Below, piece by piece: positions 22,617 to 26,828 of a stretch of DNA of 26,828 bases. The stretch lies in NCBI GenBank assembly GCA_051867635.1, contig JBJDYT010000031.1, positions 1 to 26,828 of the forward strand, in the 5' to 3' direction. The notes beneath the pieces were generated by a model. That model saw nothing but the letters and a program-made list of their open reading frames with translations, searched no databases and was not told the DNA's origin. Every line of letters begins with the position of its first letter. Within the stretch, counting starts at the first letter, position 1. The translations under genes and the position numbers were made by a program. The DNA is from RGIG5472 sp051867635 (GTDB lineage: Bacteria > Bacillota > Clostridia > Oscillospirales > Oscillospiraceae).

Positions 22617-22635
22617 GACATGTGCCTGACAAAAA
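22607..22635. promoter_or_regulatory. Perfect 11-bp inverted repeat overlapping the leuD -35 box
   Basis: TTTTTGTCAGG at 22607-22617 and its exact complement at 22625-22635 are separated by seven bases, of which six (ACATGT) are themselves palindromic. The arms overlap the candidate -35 of the leuD promoter, so an operator is a good guess. It could also form a hairpin in RNA, and a weak terminator role cannot be excluded. Confidence 0.6.
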
Positions 22636-22647
22636 TACTTTGACCCA

Positions 22648-22724
22648 GCCGCCTTGGGCGGCGTTCACCAGTGACCGATGTCTCTGGTGGGGGGAATCTA
22701 AAGGGGGGACGAAGTCCCCTCTTT
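22648..22724. repeat. Array of three small hairpins between leuC and leuD
   Basis: Three stems follow one another: 22648-22653 with 22657-22662 (6 bp, perfect), 22666-22675 with 22680-22689 (10 positions, one mismatch), and 22700-22710 with 22714-22724 (11 positions, one G-U on the plus strand). The last one touches the leuC stop codon and may end part of the leuC transcript. The arrangement looks like a structured intergenic repeat of the kind scattered through genomes, and copy number cannot be judged from one window. Confidence 0.55.
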
Positions 22725-23982
22725 ATAATTCGGCAGGGTGCGCGATATGTCCGGCGACGCCGGAGGCGGCGGCCACGGCGGGGGAGGCGAGGTAGACCTC
22801 GCTGTCCACGTGGCCCATGCGGCCGACGAAGTTGCGGTTGGTGGTGGAGACGCAGCGCTCGCCGGCGGCGAGGCAGCCCATGTGGCCGCCCAGGCAGGGG
22901 CCGCAGGTGGGGGTGGAGACGATGCAGCCCGCGTCCAGGAAGATGTCGGTGTAGCCCCGGTGCATGCACTCCCGGTAGACGCTCTGGGTGGCGGGGATGA
23001 TGATGCCCCGGACGCCGGGGGCCAGATGGCGGCCCTTCATGATCTCGGCGGCGGCGGCGATATCCGGCAGCTGGCCGTTGGTGCAGGAGCCGATGACGAT
23101 CTGGTCGATGGCGATGTCCTTGCCCTCCCGGGCGCTGTGGGCATTTTCCGGCAGATGGGGCCAGGCCACCGTGCAGTCGATCTCGTCCAGGTTCAGCTCC
23201 ACCGTGCGGGTGTACTCCGCGTCGGGATCGGCCTCGAAGGCCGTCCAGGGGCGGTCCACGCGGCCCGCCACATAGGCGCGGGTCACGTCGTCCACCGGGA
23301 AGATGCCGTTTTTCGCGCCGGCCTCGATGGCCATGTTGGAGATGGTCAGACGGTCATAGATGCTGAGCTCCGCCACGCCCTCGCCGGTGAACTCCAGCGA
23401 CTGGTACAGCGCTCCGTCCACGCCGATCTTGCCGATGAGGGTCAGCATGACGTCCTTGCCGGAGACGAAGGGGCGCTTCTTGCCGGTGATGCGGACCCGG
23501 ATGGCGGAGGGGACCTTGAACCAGGTCTGGCCCACGGCCATGGCGGCGCCCATGTCGGTGGAGCCGACGCCGGTGGAGAAGGCGCCCAGGGCGCCGTAGG
23601 TGCAGGTGTGGGAGTCGGCGCCGATGACGGCCTCGCCGGGGGCCACCAGGCCCTTTTCCGGCAGCAGCGCGTGTTCGATGCCCATTTCGCCCACGTCATA
23701 GTAGTGGTCAATGTCGAAGCGGTGGGCAAAGGCGCGGCACTGCTTGCACTGGGTGGCGGCCTTGATGTCCTTGTTGGGGGTGAAGTGGTCCATCACCAGG
23801 GCGATGCGGCTCTTGTCGAACACGCCGGTGAAGCCGTTGGCCTCGAACTCATTGATGGCCACGGGCGTGGTGATGTCGTTGCCCAGCACCAGGTCCAGCT
23901 TCGCCTGGATCAGCTGTCCGGCCCGCACCTCGTCGAGCCCCGCGTGGTGGGCCAGGATCTTCTGTGTCATGGTCATTCCCAT
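22723..23982 (-). CDS. leuC: 3-isopropylmalate dehydratase large subunit
   Basis: A 419-residue aconitase-fold subunit. The [4Fe-4S] ligand regions are visible: the first Cys in GSCTNGQLPDI and the pair in TCGPCLGGHMG. The segments GADSHTCTYGALGAFSTGVGSTD and EFTGEGVAELSIYDRLTISNMAIEAGAK are typical. The length fits the shorter LeuC/HacA-like class that pairs with a short LeuD, as here. AAAGGAGA lies nine bases before the ATG at 23982. It follows leuA with a 30-base gap, so leuA and leuC are co-transcribed. The gap to leuD (177 bp) is unusually long for this operon and carries regulatory signals. Confidence 0.97.
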   Translation of the reverse strand: MGMTMTQKILAHHAGLDEVRAGQLIQAKLDLVLGNDITTPVAINEFEANGFTGVFDKSRIALVMDHFTPNKDIKAATQCKQCRAFAHRFDIDHYYDVGEMGIEHALLPEKGLVAPGEAVIGADSHTCTYGALGAFSTGVGSTDMGAAMAVGQTWFKVPSAIRVRITGKKRPFVSGKDVMLTLIGKIGVDGALYQSLEFTGEGVAELSIYDRLTISNMAIEAGAKNGIFPVDDVTRAYVAGRVDRPWTAFEADPDAEYTRTVELNLDEIDCTVAWPHLPENAHSAREGKDIAIDQIVIGSCTNGQLPDIAAAAEIMKGRHLAPGVRGIIIPATQSVYRECMHRGYTDIFLDAGCIVSTPTCGPCLGGHMGCLAAGERCVSTTNRNFVGRMGHVDSEVYLASPAVAAASGVAGHIAHPAEL

Positions 23983-24012
23983 GTGCGTTTTCTCCTTTCA
24001 GACCGCCGCTTT

Positions 24013-25524
24013 TCAGTTGGCGGCCTCGATCATTTTGTTGATGCCGTTGACATAGGCGCGGATGGAGGATTCGATGATATCCGTGGAAAGGCCGGTGCCG
24101 GTGTAAGTCCTGCCGCTTTCGTCGGAGATCTTCACCACCGCTTCGCCCACGGCGTCCTCGCCGTCGGTGACGGCGTTGAGGCTGAAGCTGTCCAGCTTGA
24201 TGTCCATGTCCAGCATCCGGTTGATGGCCTTGAAGGACGCGTCCAGCGGGCCGGAGCCGATGGCCACCTCCTCCAGCGTCTCGCCGTCCCGCTGCAGCCG
24301 GATGCAGGAGGTGTTGGTGATGCCGGTGCCGGCGTTGACCACGTGGCTGACGAGCTGGCAGACGGAGGGGGCGTCGTGGCGGCGGCTCAGGACCAGCGCC
24401 TCGATATCGGAGCCGGTGACGTTCTTCTTCTTGTCGGCCAGGTCCTTGAAGCGGGCGAAGATCTTGTTCAGCTCCTCGTCGGAGACCTCATAGCCCATGG
24501 ACTCCAGCTTCTCCCGCAGGGCGTGCTTGCCGGAGTGCTTGCCCAGCACCATGGTGTTCTGGGGGATGCCCACGTCGGCGGAGTTCATGATCTCATAGGT
24601 CTGGGCGTTGGCGATGACGCCGTGCTGGTGGATGCCGGACTCGTGGGCGAAGGCGTTGGCGCCGACGACGGCCTTGCTGGGCGGGATGGGGACGCCGGTG
24701 ATGTTGGCCAGGAGCTTGCTGCTCTTGTAGATCTGCCGGGTGTTGATGCCGGTCTCCGCGTCATAGAAGCTGCGCCGGGTCTTGATGGCCATGGCGATCT
24801 CCTCCAGGCTGGCGTTGCCGGCCCGCTCGCCGATGCCGTTGACGGTGCACTCCACCTGGGTGGCGCCGTGGCGGATGCACTCCAGGGAGTTCGCCACCGC
24901 CATGCCCAGGTCGTCGTGGCAGTGGACGGAGATGGCCACGTTTTCCACGCCCGCGATGTGCTCCCGCAGATAGTCGATGAGCTGGCCCATCTCCTGGGGG
25001 GTGGAATAGCCCACGGTGTCGGGGACGTTCAGCGTGGTGGCGCCGGCGGCCACGGCGTTGGAGTAGCACTGGGCCAGGAAAGCGGGGTCGGAACGGGAGG
25101 CGTCCTCGGCGGAGAACTCGATGTCCTCGCACTTGCTTCTGGCGTAGCCCACCATCTCGGTGATGGCGGAGAGCACCTCCTCCCGGGTCATCTTCAGCTT
25201 ATACTGCATATGGATCTCGCTGGTGGCGAGGAAGACGTGGATGCGGGGATGCTTCGCCTCCTTCACGGCGTCCCACGCCGCGTCGATGTCCCCCTTCCGG
25301 CAGCGGGCGAGGCTCGCCACCGTGCACGACGACACGGCGGCGGAAATAGCCTGCACGCTCTTGAAGTCCATGGGGGAGGCGATGGCAAAGCCCGCCTCGA
25401 TCACGTCCACGCCCAGGGCCTCCAGCTGCCGGGCCATCTCCACCTTTTCTCCCAGATTCATGCTGCAGCCCGGAGACTGCTCGCCGTCCCGCAGCGTGGT
25501 GTCAAAAATTCGAATGCGCTTCAT
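24013..25524 (-). CDS. leuA: 2-isopropylmalate synthase
   Basis: A 503-residue enzyme that condenses 2-ketoisovalerate with acetyl-CoA, the committed step of leucine synthesis. The catalytic barrel starts RIFDTTLRDGEQSPG, the metal-binding H-x-H is in ISVHCHDDLGMAVANS, and GIGERAGNASLEE and ESGIHQHG complete the active site. Residues from about 390 on form the LeuA allosteric domain that binds leucine, so feedback inhibition is expected. The ATG at 25524 follows AGGAGG by ten bases. In-frame codons further upstream run through the T-box terminator and are not translated. It is the first gene of leuACDB. Confidence 0.97.
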   Translation of the reverse strand: MKRIRIFDTTLRDGEQSPGCSMNLGEKVEMARQLEALGVDVIEAGFAIASPMDFKSVQAISAAVSSCTVASLARCRKGDIDAAWDAVKEAKHPRIHVFLATSEIHMQYKLKMTREEVLSAITEMVGYARSKCEDIEFSAEDASRSDPAFLAQCYSNAVAAGATTLNVPDTVGYSTPQEMGQLIDYLREHIAGVENVAISVHCHDDLGMAVANSLECIRHGATQVECTVNGIGERAGNASLEEIAMAIKTRRSFYDAETGINTRQIYKSSKLLANITGVPIPPSKAVVGANAFAHESGIHQHGVIANAQTYEIMNSADVGIPQNTMVLGKHSGKHALREKLESMGYEVSDEELNKIFARFKDLADKKKNVTGSDIEALVLSRRHDAPSVCQLVSHVVNAGTGITNTSCIRLQRDGETLEEVAIGSGPLDASFKAINRMLDMDIKLDSFSLNAVTDGEDAVGEAVVKISDESGRTYTGTGLSTDIIESSIRAYVNGINKMIEAAN

Positions 25525-25587
25525 AGAAATCTTTCCTCCTGCTGTCGCCTTTCGGCGTTGGTTTTTCGGCTTTTGCGTACGCGCGGG

Positions 25588-25890
25588 CAAAATAAAAAGG
25601 CTCCCGTCTCTTTTTTCAAGAGACGAAAGCCTGCACTTCCGCGGTACCACTCCTGTTGACAGATATCTGTCCGCTTTCGGCATCGGCGCGGCGCAGCGCC
25701 GCGTGAATCCCGCCTCTCTGGTAACGGTGAGGAGACCCGTTTCCGCCTACGCGGCCGCCGGCCGGTTCAGCGAAACTACTCGAGGGCCAGTGACGTCTCT
25801 CCCTTCCGCATTGTCTCGCAGCGACCGACAACTCTCTGAAGCTTCCCGAAGAGACTTTTTCCCTGTCATCGTATTTCAAGTGTCATATTG
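25588..25890 (-). ncRNA. T-box riboswitch leader of the leu operon
   Basis: On the minus strand the leader carries the near-universal T-box motif AGGAGTGGTACCGCG at 25654-25640. A terminator hairpin follows (15-bp stem with two G-U pairs, 25632-25618 with 25612-25598, then a T-rich run). The distal stem I segment AGAGAG...GCTGCGAGACAA lies near 25830-25804. T-boxes bind uncharged tRNA through a specifier codon, and the 3' end of the tRNA then stabilises an antiterminator. A CTC codon at 25784-25782 is a candidate leucine specifier, which I could not confirm by folding. The downstream gene makes the leucine specificity very likely. Confidence 0.93.
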
Positions 25891-25896
25891 CGTGTT

Positions 25897-25925
25897 ACTT
25901 TACAAGAAGATGCGGGTTTTGTCAA
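25897..25925 (-). promoter_or_regulatory. Sigma-A promoter of the leu T-box leader
   Basis: On the minus strand a perfect TTGACA (25925-25920) and TAAAGT (25902-25897) are 17 bases apart, placing the RNA start near 25890, just ahead of the first T-box stems. Confidence 0.8.
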
Positions 25926-26217
25926 TCCCTCTTTTGCAAATTCCACATTTTTCCCAGTTTTTTGCAGGCCGGAGCCGCATTTGACGGGAAAGTTGCTCAC
26001 ATTTTCCCCGCCGGGCGGGCGGCAGGCCGGCCGCTCCCGCCGGGAGGAAGGGGGGCGGAGAGGACCCGCGGCCCTGTAGGGCTTTTGCGGGCAAAGCCTT
26101 GGGCGCCAAGGGCTTGTGGGCGCGCAGGCGGAAAGCGCCGGAACCGGGGTGGAAGAAATTGCATATATTCGCCATGGAAGCCGGGAAAATATGCGCGTAT
26201 TTTTGTCAATATTTCCA

Positions 26218-26247
26218 TTGACAGCACGGCGGAAAACGAGATAGACT
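26218..26247 (+). promoter_or_regulatory. Candidate sigma-A promoter of the ilvB leader
   Basis: A perfect TTGACA at 26218-26223 and TAGACT at 26242-26247 are separated by 18 bases. Transcription would begin near 26254, about 60 bases before the leader peptide. The stretch 25926-26217 between this and the divergent leu promoter is GC-rich with short palindromes (such as CCTTGG-gcg-CCAAGG) but no gene. Confidence 0.6.
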
Positions 26248-26313
26248 GGTATCACTTTAAAGTTCGACAGTAACCCCGCGAAACCGGCGGAAACATCGGA
26301 GAGGTACGAATTG

Positions 26314-26463
26314 ATGTTGATTTTGATTGCGGTAATGATTATTAGCCTGCTGATTCTGGGCGTACGACTGTGCAGTCCCCTGCGTCTTGAAAGCGCTACC
26401 GTAAACCGCGATCAAGCATATTCGCCCGCCGCATGCCGGGGGGTGGCTTCCCGCAAAAGCTGA
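26314..26463 (+). CDS. Leader peptide of the ilvB operon (attenuator peptide)
   Basis: A 49-codon frame begins at ATG 26314 with GGAGAGG nine bases upstream and ends at TGA 26461-26463. The start reads MLILIAVMIISLLILGVRL: 13 of the first 19 residues are Leu, Ile or Val, the three end products of the pathway. These use TTG, ATT and GTA codons that are uncommon in neighbouring genes, where CTG, ATC and GTG dominate. This is the hallmark of ribosome-mediated attenuation, where slow reading of control codons changes the fold of the RNA ahead of the first gene. A terminator-like hairpin follows at 26507-26550. It could instead be a real one-helix membrane peptide, but the position argues for a leader. 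Confidence 0.75.
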   Translation: MLILIAVMIISLLILGVRLCSPLRLESATVNRDQAYSPAACRGVASRKS

Positions 26464-26550
26464 ACAGAGCCGGAAGGAAGCCAAGACGAAGAGAATGTGC
26501 GTGATACAGGTCCTGTGGTCTGGCTTTCAGGCTGTGGGACCTGATTTTTT
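26444..26550 (+). promoter_or_regulatory. Attenuator region upstream of ilvB
   Basis: A terminator-like hairpin has a 7-bp stem CAGGTCC/GGACCTG (26507-26513 with 26537-26543), a 23-base loop and TTTTTT at 26545-26550. Upstream, TGGCTTCC (26444-26451) can pair perfectly with GGAAGCCA (26476-26483), and that same GGAAGCCA can pair with TGGCTTTC (26521-26528) in the terminator loop. These are mutually exclusive folds. The leader stop codon lies between the first two segments. Confidence 0.65.
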
Positions 26551-26582
26551 ATACTACTATGCAGAAGGATGGTTCGCAGATC

Positions 26583-26828
26583 ATGAAGATGAGTGGTTCG
26601 AAAATACTGTTGGAGTGCCTGCTGGAGCAGGGAGTGGATGTTGTTTTTGGTTATCCCGGCGGGACCATTCTGAATATCTACGACGAGCTGAGCAACTATG
26701 AGGGGCGGATCAAGCACTACCTGACGGCCCACGAGCAGGGTGCCTCCCACGCGGCGGACGGCTACGCCCGCAGCACCGGCAAGGTGGGCGTCTGCTTCGC
26801 CACCTCCGGCCCCGGCGCCACCAACCTG
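26583..26828 (+). CDS. ilvB: Acetolactate synthase large subunit, N-terminal part (3' truncated by window)
   Basis: The frame is open to the end of the window, giving 82 residues from ATG 26583. They match the start of the ThDP-binding acetolactate synthase: SKILLECLLEQGVDVVFGYPGGTILNIYDEL, then the cofactor-activating glutamate in TAHEQGASHAADGYAR and the TSGPGATNL motif. The enzyme condenses two pyruvates (or pyruvate and 2-ketobutyrate) in valine, leucine and isoleucine synthesis. The start is uncertain: AAGGA at 26565-26569 suits 26583 or the ATG at 26589, and 26559 is a weaker option. It is divergent from leuACDB. Confidence 0.95.
   Translation, partial: MKMSGSKILLECLLEQGVDVVFGYPGGTILNIYDELSNYEGRIKHYLTAHEQGASHAADGYARSTGKVGVCFATSGPGATNL

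Noticed and set aside
22738..25659. A 973-codon open frame on the plus strand opposite leuC and leuA
   Set aside because: It lies antisense to two unmistakable enzymes and its composition (Gly, Ala, Val, Asp and His rich) is what a high-GC reverse frame produces. No domain or ribosome site supports it.
25525..25683. Extending leuA 53 residues upstream to an ATG at 25683
   Set aside because: The extension runs through the T-box motif and terminator and has no ribosome site, while the ATG at 25524 follows AGGAGG.
26085..26120. Short palindromes (GGCTTT/AAAGCC and CCTTGG/CCAAGG) between the divergent leu and ilvB promoters
   Set aside because: They are only six bp long in a GC-rich stretch and lie outside both candidate promoters, which is too weak for an operator or terminator call.

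Overview
The window reads as a GC-rich chromosome segment of an anaerobic Clostridia-type Firmicute. A gut Oscillospiraceae-like genome is my best guess, an inference from high GC, strong AGGAGG ribosome sites, TTGACA/TACAAT sigma-A promoters, a T-box leader and family content. No tRNA, rRNA, CRISPR array, prophage or insertion sequence was found.

Region 1 (1-7200, plus strand) is a run of small regulatory and housekeeping-accessory genes. It holds the tail of an AraC regulator, two GNAT acetyltransferases (the second with a YoaP-type C-terminus), a tightly packed operon (two small membrane proteins, a PspC protein, a CDP-alcohol phosphatidyltransferase, a VOC protein, a flavodoxin and a GNAT), and then three consecutive genes that each carry a GyrI-like effector domain (MerR-GyrI, GyrI alone, AraC-GyrI).

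Region 2 (7400-20900) is a coherent catabolic island. A divergent IclR regulator faces an ABC importer of the nitrate/taurine/sulfonate class (lipoprotein, two different permeases, two different ATPases). These are followed by a two-subunit transketolase, a VOC-fold metalloenzyme, a CoA-acylating aldehyde dehydrogenase resembling sulfoacetaldehyde dehydrogenases, an ADP-forming acyl-CoA synthetase in two subunits (SucCD-like), a DASS/SLC13-type anion transporter and a TauE/SafE-type exporter. The simplest reading is import of an organic acid, probably a sulfonate, ThDP-dependent C-C bond chemistry giving an aldehyde, oxidation to acyl-CoA, ATP formation by substrate-level phosphorylation, and export of the acid product. 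It resembles parts of the sulfo-transketolase and sulfoacetate pathways but lacks their sugar-processing genes, so the substrate may be new. The two ATPases have complementary defects that all fall in one of the two composite ATP sites.

Region 3 (20900-26828) is branched-chain amino-acid biosynthesis. leuA-leuC-leuD-leuB runs on the minus strand behind a T-box riboswitch, with an additional promoter, palindrome and hairpin array between leuC and leuD. Divergently, ilvB begins at the right edge behind a 49-codon leader peptide extremely rich in Leu/Ile/Val and a terminator hairpin. The two neighbouring loci therefore appear to sense amino-acid supply by two different RNA mechanisms.
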